Part shown: in pieces, positions 35,395 to 45,524 of the stretch
Layout: each line of letters begins with the position of its first letter
Numbering within the stretch: the stretch's first letter is position 1
Origin: Siphonodentalium dalli
Taxonomy: Eukaryota; Mollusca; Scaphopoda; Gadilida; Siphonodentaliidae
Direction: 5' to 3'
Length of the DNA stretch: 64,000 nucleotides
Assembly (NCBI GenBank): GCA_032622095.1
Contig: CP136065.1
Location: 217,412,151 to 217,476,150 of the forward strand
Translations under genes and position numbers: made by a program
Notes under the pieces: model-generated
Database searches by the model: none
Told to the model about the DNA's origin: nothing
Seen by the model: the letters and a program-made list of their open reading frames with translations, nothing else

Positions 35395-35968
35395 TTAAAG
35401 GGGCACTGTACTCAAATGTTGTTGTTGGTTTCTATAGTCACTAAGTCGTAGAATAAGGTAACCAGATTTCCATTATTTGAAAGTCTGTTGAGTTCAAGTA
35501 ATGTTATGGATGGCAGATTAACCGGAATGCGAAAATACAAAATTGTCGTTGTCGAGTAATTTTTGTAGTTTTCAAGCAAATGTATCAAATAAATGTTATA
35601 TTATATGTATACTAGTCACATATACTCATTTAAGTTCCTGTATAGTCACCAGTCAATGAGTGGCTTGAGTTTACGCCCCGTATCAATATAATTGTTTACA
35701 CGATCATGTGTGCCACGCTTTGCCCAATCCACTATCCGTGAATTAATTTGATTACGTCTTGTACACGGAAATTCGTAATTTATTTTATGGCTCCAGCCAT
35801 AAATTAAATTTATATCAAATTATGAACTTCGATTTTAAGATAACCTATTAACCTGATCGTTTACAGAATACATCTTCGATTCAAATTACTTATTTCCTAT
35901 ATAATATCGATATTAGATCGTTGTTATTACCAGTAATTTATTTAAAATGGCGTACAGTACCCATTTAA
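35395..35968. mobile_element. TTAA-flanked MITE with a paralogous empty site
   Basis: TTAA at 35395-35398 and 35965-35968 flank inverted ends AGGGGCACTGTACTCAAAT and ATGGGTACTGTACGCCATT (right end read inward). The duplicated segment at 53650-53675 holds a single TTAA (53662-53665) between the same flanks (GTCCCNTG before, AGATGGGATCACA after), which is the expected pre-insertion state. Net insertion is 570 bp; no transposase. Confidence 0.85.
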
Positions 35969-36255
35969 CAAGATGGGATCACAATTTCTAATATACACTG
36001 GACCTTCATCTGGTGTGATCGCGGAGAATATTCCAGAAGAGTCATAATATCCGGCGGGCTGTCGTGTGATCTGTTACAACACACAGAATAAGAAGAAATA
36101 AATAAAACAAATCCAGATCCAGAACCGTCTTTACTGAAGCACTGCACACTCTTGACGTCCCAGGTAACACCCTGGCCAAAGTTCCACAACACTTATTGGA
36201 GCTGATAGTGATATGGTATTGTTCGTTTTTGGATTTTGTTGATATCTATCTGAAT

Positions 36256-36606
36256 CTACGTATCCGTGAGCTTCACCCCAAACGCCGTGATAAAAACATT
36301 GACAATAGTGATTGCCATCGCTAGAGCTACTGAAAGGTTGTTGAGGAAATGCAACCTGACTTTGTTTTCCTCCCTTTCCACTTCCAAACTACCAAGAATT
36401 AACAGAATAACACCGATTGATACCTGCATCACCAACGACAAGATGATGAAAACCAGTTCTGGGTAGTAATAATCGTGAGAACCTCCGTAACTTAGAACAG
36501 ATCTGAGTTGGTATGCGTTGGCCATCAGAAGTGACACATCCAGTAGTCCCTTAGCGATTGTCTTCTTCGTGGCATATGTGTTGTACTTGAAGTTATCCGG
36601 CAATTG
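36256..36606 (-). CDS. NINJ: ninjurin-family protein A, exon 2
   Basis: Ninjurins are small plasma-membrane proteins; vertebrate NINJ1 oligomerises to rupture the membrane in lytic cell death and can mediate adhesion. This exon encodes residues 20-135 of a 135-residue product. An acceptor (TATATTTCCAG) precedes CAATTGCC in phase 0, and TAG at 36258-36256 ends it. NTYATKKTIAKGLLDVSLLM (28-47) and AYQLRSVL form the amphipathic helices. K34 and D42 occupy the spacing of human K45 and D53, which are needed for oligomerisation. Hydrophobic segments at about 67-93 and 107-129 (ending NVFITAFGV) are the two membrane helices. It pairs with exon 1 at 44155-44099 across a 7.5 kb intron filled with mobile elements. 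It differs from copy B at 11 of 116 residues, all but a few conservative. NINJ1 versus NINJ2 orthology cannot be set here. Confidence 0.92.
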   Translation of the reverse strand, partial: QLPDNFKYNTYATKKTIAKGLLDVSLLMANAYQLRSVLSYGGSHDYYYPELVFIILSLVMQVSIGVILLILGSLEVEREENKVRLHFLNNLSVALAMAITIVNVFITAFGVKLTDT

Positions 36607-36827
36607 CTGGAAATATACACAACAGATGAACATCATTGACCGTATGAAGCCAAAACTTACAAGACTCCCGTGACAAAAAGGGGAAGCATCGTCATTCCAT
36701 TACTAATAGAAATGAGAGTTTGTTCATGAGCGTGAACACCAAAAAGTAACAAAGGGGCATTTATTTACTCGTCATGTGACGGAAAATCCTCTAATATATA
36801 TATAGTTGGTTTGGTCTGATACGTATA

Positions 36828-37515
36828 TCTCATATATATTTTGAAGACCTCTGTCTGTCTGTTTGTCTGTATGTATGTTTGTCTGTCATTAATACAAATA
36901 TACGATTCTCGACCGATCGGGACGAAACTTGGTACGTGTGTGTAGTTTGACCAGGCGGTGGACGTTGTCGTATTGGCGAGCCCGTTCGGCGCCCGCTTCG
37001 CGCATGCGCAGACCAGATCTCGGAAACGGGTGGAGCTATCGACTTGCAATTTGCTATGTGAATGTATCTTGCCCCGGATACGAATTTTATCTGATCGCCG
37101 AGCCCGTGCGACGCCAGCTTCGCGCATGCGCAGACGAGATCTCGGAAACGGGTGGAGCTATCGACTTGAAATTTGGTATGTGAATGTATCTTGCCCCGGA
37201 TACGAATTTTATCGGGTCGCCGAGCCCGTGCGACGCCAGCTTCGCGCATGCGGAGACGAGATCTCGGAAACGGGCGGAGCTATCGACTTGAAATTTGGTA
37301 TGTGAATGTATCTTGCCCCGGATACGAATTTTATCGGGTCGCCGAGCCCGTGCGACGCCACCTTCGCGCATGCGCAGACCAGATCTCGGAAACGGGTAGA
37401 GCTATCGACTTGAAATTTGGTTTTTGAATAGCCCGGACAACGTCGGGCTGGGTAGAGCTATCGACTTGAAATTTGGTTTTTGTATAGCCCGGACAACGTC
37501 GGGCTCATCGGCTAG
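36828..37515 (+). mobile_element. Helitron-like nonautonomous element H1
   Basis: It starts TCTCATATATATTTTGAAG after a host A and ends with a GCCCGGACAACGTCGGGC hairpin, TCATCGG and CTAG. The centre holds about four 122-bp tandem units (GAGCCCGTGCGACGCCAGCT and neighbours; period from 37076 to 37198 to 37320). This is the layout of bivalve 'pearl'/HINE elements: TC end, TCTG-rich stretch, core tandem repeats, hairpin, CTRR. The last 60 bp with the hairpin is itself duplicated (about 37397-37449). The long ORFs on both strands across it reflect GC-rich repeats and are not genes. Confidence 0.85.
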
Positions 37516-38147
37516 TCTCATATATATTTTGAAGACCTCTGTTTGTCTGTATGTATGTTTGTTTGTCTGTCTGTCATTTATACAAATCTACGATTCTCGA
37601 CCGATCGGGACGAAACTTGGTACGTGTGTGTAGTTTGACCAGGCGGTGGACGTTGTCGCATTGGCGAGCCCGTGCGGCGCCCGTGCAGCGCATGCGCAGA
37701 CGAGATCTCGGAAACGGGTGGAGCTATCGACTTGAAATTTGCTATGTGAATGTATCTTGCCCCGGATACGAATTTTATCGGGTCGCCGAGCCCGTGCGAC
37801 GCCAGCTTCTCGCATGCGCAGACGAGATCTCGGAAACGGGTGGAGCTATCGACTTGAAATTTGGTATGTGAATGTATCTTGCACCGGATACGAATTTTAT
37901 CGGGTCGCCGAGCCCGCGCGACGCCAGCTTCGCGCATGCGCAGACGAGATATCGGAAACGGGTGGAGCTGTCGACTTGAAATTTGGTATGTGAATGTATC
38001 TTGCCCCGGATACGAATTTTATCGGGTCGCCGAGCCCGTGCGACGCCAGCTTCGCGCATGCGCAGACCAGATCTCGGAAACGGGTGGAGCTATTGACTTG
38101 AAATTTGGTTTTTGAATAGCCCGGACAACGTCGGGCTCATCGACTAG
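37516..38147 (+). mobile_element. Helitron-like nonautonomous element H2, tandem to H1
   Basis: It begins TCTCATATATATTTTGAAG directly after the CTAG of H1 and ends with the same hairpin and CTAG at 38147. It contains four 122-bp units. Head-to-tail joining with no spacer is expected of Helitron rolling-circle products or of a preferred insertion next to an existing end. Confidence 0.85.
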
Positions 38148-38426
38148 TCTATTAAATATTTTGGGAAATCTGTCTGTCTGTCTGTCTGTCTGTTCGCGAT
38201 GGACTCGAGAACGGCCGAGCCGATTTCGATGAAACTTGGTATGTAGGGATACTTTCGGCCGGGGAGTGGCATAGGCCTATTAATTTGTCCGGGCAGTGTT
38301 TTCGACGGGTCAAATCGTGACCCCACCTGACCTTGACCTTCAACATGGACAATTCAAGGTCAAATCGCGCAATTCGCTGAAAAGCAGAGGGGAAACAGCC
38401 CGGACGAAGTCGGGTCCACCAGCTAG
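38148..38426 (+). mobile_element. Helitron-like element H3, different subfamily
   Basis: It begins TCTATTAAATATTTTGGG immediately after H2, followed by (TCTG)n. The body has GACCTTGACCTTCAACATGG and AATTCAAGGTCAAATCG. It ends with CCCGGACGAAGTCGGG, TCCACCAG and CTAG before a host T. It shares ends and internal sequence with the minus-strand element at 54802-55210. Confidence 0.85.
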
Positions 38427-38540
38427 TAAACATATATGGCCCATTTGAACATCCATGCAAATTAGATCTAGGTAAGTTGGAAAGAGGGATAAAATAGGCT
38501 ACATATTTACACTCCTATAATGGCTATATGCATTATCGCT

Positions 38541-38759
38541 ATGGAACCTTCATGGGGGCACTTGTTTGTTGAAATCACACCATGTGACATCACCATCAGC
38601 ATCAGCAGCAACATCATCATCACGTGTAGGTGATTAAGTCGCGATGAGTTTTACCCCTTGCATAAATAAATTAGCATGAAGTATTTAGATGGAACACCTG
38701 TTAAAAGTTATTGTATGAATGTGTCCGTACTGGATATAATGCTCTCAAGTTAATCAAAA
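38541..38759. other. noncoding spacer in ninjurin A intron
   Basis: Nothing recognised. (CATCAG)/(CATCAT)-rich sequence lies near 38588-38620. Confidence 0.45.
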
Positions 38760-39090
38760 TCCTATCTTTGGCACCAGAAAATAGCATCGATTTGATTCTT
38801 GAATTCGTCTAGCGTGTTCGCTTCAACAATATGCTCTGGAAGATTGTTCCACGACGACACAATCCCATTTGTATAAAGAAGAACTTGCGCACATCTTTAT
38901 TTGTTTGTTGTTTCTGTCCTCTGACTCCTCTTGTTCTTTTGTGTGACGCTTTTTTCGAAAAGAATACTATTGTTATGTATAGTATAGTGTCTGCGCATCA
39001 GTTTAAACCCCTCTTAATGTGATATTTGAGCGACATGAGACAGGATTTGCAGAGACTTTCATTGTAAGGTAATATACAAAAATTATAAAT
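38760..39090 (-). pseudogene. CR1-like LINE 3' end, fragment
   Basis: On the minus strand the pieces RKFFF and NGIVSSWNNLPEHIVEANTL followed by DEFKNQIDAIF lie in adjacent frames. This is the standard C-terminal end of CR1-clade ORF2 (aromatic run, WN-LP, F-K). It is 5' truncated and frameshifted, and sits in the ninjurin A intron. Confidence 0.7.
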
Positions 39091-39454
39091 AATCTTCGCA
39101 ATCCGGCCCCAAATTGTTTCCATACCGCGTGGACACAATTTCCAACGCGATATCAGAATATCTTTCAAAACGGTCGCAAAATGCTCTTTGAATGTGCAAG
39201 CATAGTTAATTTTTAAGTGTAAATATAAGAAATGGATGTTGATTCTGTTGCTTTCCATGGAGTACGGAAGCAAGTTTGTCTGACATTTGTATGTGTGGAA
39301 CGCTTTCTCGTCCCACACAAAATGTCGACCAAGTTGCAGCCGTACTTAATGGAACACAAAGAAATCAACAACCATTTATTAAAGGGGACAACGATCCACA
39401 TAATTTATATACTCTGAATGCACAAAGTCGCCGAAAATTTCCAGTTTTTCCAAA

Positions 39455-39587
39455 GGGGGGGGGGGGGCGGGGAAAAACTGCAGACACAGGGTGGAAACAA
39501 CTGTTTTCTTCGGTTTAGGTACCCCCCCCCCCAAAACAGCAAAAACTGCAGTTTTTTCCACTGACCAATTGCCCCCCCCCCCCCCCC
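39455..39587. repeat. cluster of poly-G and poly-C tracts
   Basis: G13 at 39455-39467, C11 at 39522-39532 and C16 at 39572-39587, with AAAACTGCAG between them in both orientations (39476 and 39542). GGTTTAGGTA before C11 resembles GTCTAGGTA before the tract at 40955. Potential G-quadruplex and hairpin former. ORFs crossing it are homopolymer artefacts. Confidence 0.85.
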
Positions 39588-40384
39588 AGAAAAAAAAATC
39601 AAATCTACCCCAGCCGGACAACAACTCGGTTTGACCGGAAACCGAAAAAAACACCGGAGCATACAATTCACGAGAAGGTGTTTGGTAACTTAGTTTAGAT
39701 TATTATGACTAAAATGGTCATTGTCTACCTGTAGAACGCAGATTTGTACCTCGTGATGTCATGACATGTACAAACATGTATATTGGTGATCGCAACGCTT
39801 TGTATGCACTTTAAAAAATGACAACTAGTCATTACCTCGACTTTGAAAAAGATGCAAATGAGATGAGTGAGATACCAGCATTTATTATATGCTTCCCCAT
39901 TAAATAGTGGGAAATTGCCGTGGCGTAGAGCGTTATATCCATCGCCTGGACCGACTCGATGGATAACACTGACCGACTCGATGGATAACACAATAGTATT
40001 ACTTTTTCGGAGATTACTTCCGGTTTATAGCGGCGAATCACATTAAGTTTCAAAGCGTATCAATAACAGCCGGACTATTGTTTTAATTATTGATTTTCAC
40101 GGTTCATAAACTGTTATTTAATTGTTATAATGTTAACTCATTTGTTTTAATATATTCTTATCACTAAATTATGTATACATTAATTTACTCGCATCATTTC
40201 AGAATAAAACAATGGGGACTATTTCTTATGGCGGCTATGCTCGATATTTGTCATTCGGTGGTGAGCAAATCAATTGATGGAATGTAAACAAAATGCAAAT
40301 GTCGAAGCTTTCTAACAATTTGAAGTGAACTGTAGGACAAAATTAGCAGTTTTGGTGCGGTTTATAGCGCATATAATAAAAAGA

Positions 40385-40542
40385 AAACCTACGGGTTTTG
40401 GTTGAATACCCGGATTATCTCATTCGTGGGTGCAATGAAGTACAGAATTTCCACTCGCGGCTTGCAGCCGCTCGTGGAAATTCTGTACTTCCTTGCACCC
40501 ACTCATGAGATAATTCGGGTATTCAACCAAAACTCGTAGGTA
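40385..40542. repeat. hairpin with ~77-bp arms
   Basis: The left arm runs through GGTTGAATACCCGGATTATC and CAGAATTTCCACTCG. The right arm is its near-perfect reverse complement ending CCAAAACTCGTAGG. The turn is at GCGGCTTGCAGCCGC (about 40462), leaving almost no loop. Confidence 0.9.
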
Positions 40543-40896
40543 TTCTCTATATAACTGTTTTCTGATACCATTGGAGGAGAAATTGTTTAATACATCAGAA
40601 TACATGGGATAGTTCTGCAGTAAAAATTTGCCAGATAAGCGATCGCAGGGTAGAATTCTGCATTCGACTGGTAGACACTTACATAGTCGGCATTATTAAG
40701 AGGGTTAATGGGGTCAATATCACATGTAAACCAAGACAGTGCTTATCCAAAATTGTTTTAGGTGGATTGTACTACTCATGTATATATGATTTGGATATTA
40801 AGGTTAATCCATATTCTATAAAATGAGAGAAAATTGAAGTTGTGAGTCTGAAAATACATATTTGGAAAAAAATTACATGCAAATTTTTTCCGACAA

Positions 40897-40964
40897 CCCC
40901 CCCCCCTAAATGAATAAGGACAAAATTTACGTGTAAATTTTTGACGTCTAGGTACCCCCCCCCC
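40897..40964. repeat. two poly-C tracts
   Basis: C10 at 40897-40906 and C10 at 40955-40964, separated by ACAAAATTTACGTGTAAATT, itself partly palindromic. A CCCTCCCCCC-like run follows at about 40995. Confidence 0.85.
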
Positions 40965-41109
40965 GGTACTTTGTGTCCCGCAGTTTTGTCCGGCCCTCCC
41001 CCCTGGTTTTCCGATTATCGCACATAAGTGAGGTCAACGGTCTTTACTGTAAAGGCACGGATGGCCTTGGTTGTTGGTTATAATTTAGAAATAAAAGTTA
41101 CCAAATTAT

Positions 41110-41218
41110 GAATATCCTCAAGAATACAATATAGTATGGACCGAGCATTTGTTATATAAACAATGCTCGTTCCACATAAAGTTTGTTATATAAACAAATG
41201 CTCGTTCCACATAAAGCA
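41110..41218 (+). repeat. short tandem repeat with an inner palindrome
   Basis: ATGCTCGTTCCACATAAAG occurs at about 41162 and 41199, each preceded by TTGTTATATAAACAA, which is self-complementary. Confidence 0.8.
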
Positions 41219-41230
41219 TATATAAACATA

Positions 41231-41430
41231 GAGAGTGTGCGATAAGCAAAACACTCAGCCCGTGGCGATGTTTGTTTGTTTAGGAGAGTGGTTCACGACA
41301 CACCGAAATCTTGAGTGGCCAGGATTAGCGAGCGCTATATTGGTATGTTGTAAAAAATATGGTGTAGATATAAAATACACTAAGTGGGTTCTCCCCGGTA
41401 TTGAGTGTTTTGCGTATGGCACACTCATTA
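41231..41430. mobile_element. MITE-like element, about 27-bp inverted ends
   Basis: GAGAGTGTGCGATAAGCAAA with ACACTCA at 41231-41258 is mirrored by TTGAGTGTTTTGCGTATGGC with ACACTC at about 41400-41427. The interior shows no ORF of interest. Confidence 0.65.
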
Positions 41431-41469
41431 CGCATTGTACTGTATCATAATATGGCTTTTGTTTACTAA

Positions 41470-41640
41470 CAAGGCGTACGATCTTGATAATAACATATTA
41501 TTTATGCGATATTTATTATTGGTATAAAAAGAACACAACCTGTCTATATTTTAATATTCTTTCTGTTTATAGCTGTTTTAACGGTTTTGACTTCTGTGAA
41601 CAGCAATATCCATCGCGAAGGCCATCCGTATCTAATATCA
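41470..41640 (+). repeat. dispersed repeat R2, copy 2
   Basis: It matches 23170-23360: GATAATAACATATTATTTAT, GCGATATTTATTATT, CTGTCTA, TTCTTTCTGTTTATAGC, and a GCCATCCGTA end. Confidence 0.65.
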
Positions 41641-42402
41641 GGAACGACTAATAACGAACGCTTAGTATTGCTTTAATAATCCTCGTTGTTGTCTCGATAT
41701 GATCCAGTCCCAGGGACCAAGATACGTCGATAAATTTGAATAGTGGAAGGAGTTTGGAGTTTGGGTGTGAGAGTCGGGAGTATTTGGAAGGGCTGGCAGC
41801 TATTTCATACAACCCACATTGGTATGTTGTAATGCCGCTGAAGAGTGTATGTATAGGTTTGTGAATATATTCATACATGTATATACCCATAAACAGCGTG
41901 TGTTCGCCTACTGTGTATGGGCTATGTGCCACCATAGCTGGAAGCAAATACCCACCACCGCCCATCCCGGAAGTGGAGCAGCGACTTGAGACTTACCTTA
42001 TTTCTATTTTTGTGAACTATGTGTATATATCCATTTGAATGTGATGTGGCATATTGACTTAGTTAGTGCCTGTATGGACTCCTGTTGTAGTCAGTTAGTT
42101 ACATGGATACCAGAACTACTGTTATACTGATGTTATGTGCACGGGGTATACTTATTCAAATCACAACATCCATGGTCCAGAAGGCAAACTAGCCCACGTA
42201 TTTCCGTTAGCTCGAAACAACAAAGAAGGTACGTGCTAGTAGAGGCTTTTACGTATATGTACATGTCCATTTCGGAAGCTATGTGTGTATTTTGTGAAGA
42301 AAATTAGCGACAAAGCTAATGATGTTGCTTGATTTATCAGGCTTCAGAAAACAATTGTTAGACACCCGGGGGTCGCGACTGTATGAGGTCTATGATGAAA
42401 GT
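41641..42402. other. noncoding stretch, nothing recognised
   Basis: The 105-codon minus ORF at 41648-41965 has no recognisable domain and no splice context. Confidence 0.4.
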
Positions 42403-42492
42403 GTGAAAAATTAAAAAAACATTACGAATTTCATTCGCCATTTTGACGGCCATCGTGAATGAAATTGGGAATGTTTTTTTTTAATTTTTCAC
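42403..42492. repeat. hairpin, arms about 36 bp
   Basis: GTGAAAAATTAAAAAAACAT through CGAATTTCATTCG is mirrored by CGTGAATGAAATTGGGAATG through TAATTTTTCAC. The ATTCGCCATTTTGACGG at the turn recurs at 42597-42613. Confidence 0.8.
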
Positions 42493-42619
42493 TCTTTCTT
42501 CTTAAATTATTCCCGGAGGTTAATAACGACCTAATTTTGAATATGTTTAATATTCGTCCATTTCGACAACAAATTAAAAAACATTCCGGATTTAATTCGC
42601 CATTTTGACGGCTTTCTCG

Positions 42620-43138
42620 TATTTTTTGTATGGCCAATTTTTCTGCCAATGGGAAGCTTCTTGTAATAGTGTCACAACAGCAGAGATATACAATTTTCTA
42701 TCTGAAATTCACTACCCTATTAATCAAACTGACTGAAATTTTGAATGGCGGCCATCTTGATGACGTTATAATGCCACCAACGGTCAAACAAGTTTTCTTA
42801 TACCTGAAATATCAGGTAAAATTAACAGCATAGTCGCAGAGAGTCGCTGTGTTTCTGCACAAAGTTCACGCGTGAAAGTACACAGGATTCATGATATTGT
42901 AAACAAAGAGCGTTAATTATGCGTCTGTACGGCAAAAAATAGATGATACAGGTTTTATTACACACTAAGCTGTGATTTATAAGGATTTCTCGGTGAATTA
43001 AAAGTGATAATGTCACACCTGTTAAGTACGTCAGCGGTGATCGCACGCGACAGCTTGTCAGGGACTATTTTTCACATATTATCTTTAGAATTAGCACTTT
43101 TAAGTCACGAAAAGTTTGTAATAAACATAATAATGTAT
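42620..43138. other. noncoding stretch, nothing recognised
   Basis: Contains one AAAGAGCGTTAATTATG (42905) of the dispersed motif. Otherwise featureless. Confidence 0.4.
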
Positions 43139-43272
43139 TGGATTCGATGATTACGTGACATAATTCACTCGGGGAGCCGGTCCTACTGGTAAAATCCTCG
43201 TTCGCTCCGCTCACTCGGGGTTTACTAGGGCCGGCTCCCCTCGTGAATTATTTCACGTTATCGTCGAAACCA
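43139..43272. repeat. hairpin, ~61-bp arms, GC-richer core
   Basis: TTGGATTCGATGATTACGTG, TAATTCAC and GGGGAGCCGG are mirrored by CCGGCTCCCC, GTGAATTA, CACGTTATCGTCGAAACCAA. The loop TTCGCTCCGCT is short. Arms have several mismatches, so it is older than the 19.8 kb hairpin. Confidence 0.85.
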
Positions 43273-43649
43273 ACTGATAACACTCTATTTTCTCCCGGGC
43301 ATTTAACATCTGTAGTTTGCATCTGAATTTTGGTGTTGCATATATTTATCGTCGTGATAGCACCCCTTCTCCCAATTAGTAACGTATGCAAATGTGTATG
43401 TTCCAATGAGGCATGTCCGTTAAACGTTTACACAGGAGAAATAATGTTCAAACTAATATATCGTCGAAGAATTCCATTGGCTACCCATGTCGACTTAGAA
43501 TATGCCGATCATTTGATTTCCTTAGATTTTAGTTATCAGATTGTTTTAAAATTTGGTATATGGGTTACTTACATGGAAATACAGGTAAAAGTTCGAATTT
43601 GGTTGCGCTCCACTCATTTTTACCATTATATGTTCTTTGTTGACTTATA

Positions 43650-44284
43650 ATTTCCCTCGGATTATTTTGGTTTCCGGATGATAACTTCATAGACTTAGAA
43701 ATTAGAACTTACGGATTATAATCAAATACATCTAGGTGTGTTAACAGCATAGGCAGTTGGAAGCAACGTTTTATTCAATGATTGTTTCAATACTCAAAAT
43801 TAATCGTCGAACCATTCGATTGGCTCTTCAAACGATTGATCATCCTGCTATTGGTGTCAACAGAGAAACAAAAAGATATACCTCACTCAGATAGTATACG
43901 AAATGGTTGAAATTCATCAGAATGAAATGAGCTATATGGGCGTTTTACGAAAAATAACACGTCATACTTGTCAGTTACAGAAACAGGTAAATTACATGTG
44001 CATATTTAGTTATTTTATTCGAAGATAAAGCTTCCGTCGTTTAAATAGATAAAATACTGGATAAATATAATTTTATTTTCTAAACTATTAATAATTACCC
44101 GTTGTTGTCCTCCTCCGCCCATCTCGATATCCTCGACTTTCACATTAGATCCCATAGCTGTGTGATTAAGTTCAAATTAGATTCAAAAACGTTCCCGATA
44201 GTAAATACCAGGTTAAACAACCATGCATGCACGACACACGCAAATCAACAGTGCATAGTTTTGCATTTGTTTACATGAGCTGGA
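43650..44284. repeat. ninjurin segmental duplication, copy A, 5' part
   Basis: This aligns with 55225-55864 and includes exon 1, about 470 bp of intron and the upstream flank. Similarity ends after TTTGCATTTGTTTACATGAG in both copies. The conserved upstream stretch (AGTAAATACCAGGT, AACAGTGCATAG) is where the promoter is expected. Confidence 0.85.
44099..44155 (-). CDS. NINJ: ninjurin-family protein A, exon 1
   Basis: 19 codons from ATG at 44155-44153 read MGSNVKVEDIEMGGGGQQR and end CGG before GTAATT, a usable donor in phase 0. This matches the phase-0 acceptor of exon 2 at 36606. The start is chosen because an in-frame stop lies eight codons upstream with no other ATG. The product is the short acidic N-terminal tail that precedes the amphipathic helices in ninjurins. 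The copy B exon 1 encodes the same 19 residues, so the tail is better conserved than exon 2. Confidence 0.85.
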
Positions 44285-45108
44285 CTATCACCATGATCGC
44301 CTTATCAGTTCGGGGAATGTTCAAACAACAACGCTTTGCTAATTTAGATAGCGAACTTTCTCCATAGCTGTTGTAAATCTGACACTATCGGACTCGAATG
44401 CACAATGGATAGGGTCCAGACCAACTTCAGGGCGTGGCCAATCCAACTAAAATTATCAATAAAATAATGACTCAAAGGCATATAATTATTGCGCGGTTAT
44501 TTATCTGCTTCAAACTGCTGGTGCAACACTCAAACACTAGACATGTTTATATTTGAGAACTCCACAACTTCAACCCCCATGCGCCAACAGACTATAGGTT
44601 TAAACCGGTGGGTTTCCGTAAACCGGGTTTAAAGTTGAGATGAAGAATCCGGCTTTTGTGTACTATTGGAAAATATTCGAGCAAGCACATAGTATACCAT
44701 CGAATTGCAGGTGTGTTGTCATTGGTGATTTGTTGGGGGTACTAATCCAGGAACGGGAACCTGTGTCATAATTTGCTCTAAAATGGCGGCAAAATGTCAC
44801 GACTGACAATTTGAATATTCGTTTTTCCTAAATTTGTCAAAGTTACCAGCAAACTATTAGACTAATGAGCTATCACAACTCATCTCGGATACTGCAAAAC
44901 GTGATAACGAACATATCTGTTTTAAGGAGATTTTGGCGTTCAAATTTCACAGCCTCAAAATGTTTTTAACACCTATATCTCAACAGTTATATTTATATGG
45001 AAACCGGACTAAGTTCACAATGAGCTCGAAAATCGAAACATGGCTTATTCGCTATCTTTGTTGGTTGCGGTGAGTGCAGGAAACGATGTAAGGCATCTTG
45101 CCGCAAAT
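44285..45108. other. noncoding stretch upstream of ninjurin A
   Basis: AGATGAAGAATCCGG at 44639 recurs at about 34683. No coding region is recognised. Confidence 0.4.
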
Positions 45109-45415
45109 TTATAGAAAATTATGACGTAGGTCCGGACCCTGCAATCGTTCATATTGATTGAACATTTCCAACAGTCTACACACTACTGAGAACATAACCC
45201 ATATGTGTAATATGACCTTGCCCAAACCTGCATACAAGGCCCATCCTGATTGGTCGGTAGCCTGCATTCCCATGGATACATGAAGGCCGTTCTATGGTAC
45301 AATTCTAGAAATTCTGAATTTTACCACAAAAACGTGGTACAATCAGGGCAATGCTTCCAACGCCTCAAACTTTCAGAACGCTCATAATTGAAACCACACG
45401 TAAATTGATTTCCTT

Positions 45416-45494
45416 ATTGCGCTTAAGCGCAATTAGATCTTCCCTTATTGCGCTTAAGTGCAATAAGGGATTCATTATTGCGCTTAAGCTCAAT
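45416..45494. repeat. array of three 18-bp palindromes
   Basis: ATTGCGCTTAAGCGCAAT (45416), ATTGCGCTTAAGTGCAAT (45447) and ATTGCGCTTAAGCTCAAT (45477) repeat with 30-31 bp spacing. The middle one extends as a longer palindrome through CCCTT / AAGGG. Confidence 0.85.
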
Positions 45495-45524
45495 TATTTA
45501 TTAAATGTCAATTTGGCATCCCAT

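Larger units (their letters stand above)
35274..38540. repeat. ninjurin segmental duplication, copy A, 3' part
   Basis: This aligns with 53560-54620 and includes exon 2 and its flanks. Relative to copy B it carries two insertions: a TTAA element (35395-35968) and a Helitron-like array (36828-38426). Flanks such as AACATATATGGCCCATTTG and AAGTTGGAAAGAGGGATAA match in both copies. The 5' part of the duplication resumes at about 43650-44284. Confidence 0.85.

Noticed and set aside
36256-36636. Reading the ninjurin frame from the ATG at 36636 as a single-exon gene
   Set aside because: The first ten codons run through a consensus acceptor (TATTTCCAG). Both copies have a phase-matched ATG exon upstream, so those codons are intron.
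36765-38115. Overlapping ORFs of 60-139 codons on both strands
   Set aside because: They lie within the 122-bp tandem repeats of Helitron-like elements. 122 is not a multiple of three, frames drift between units, and both strands are equally open.
39379-39671. Gly/Pro-rich ORFs near 39.4-39.7 kb
   Set aside because: They arise from poly-G and poly-C runs; no domain or splice context.
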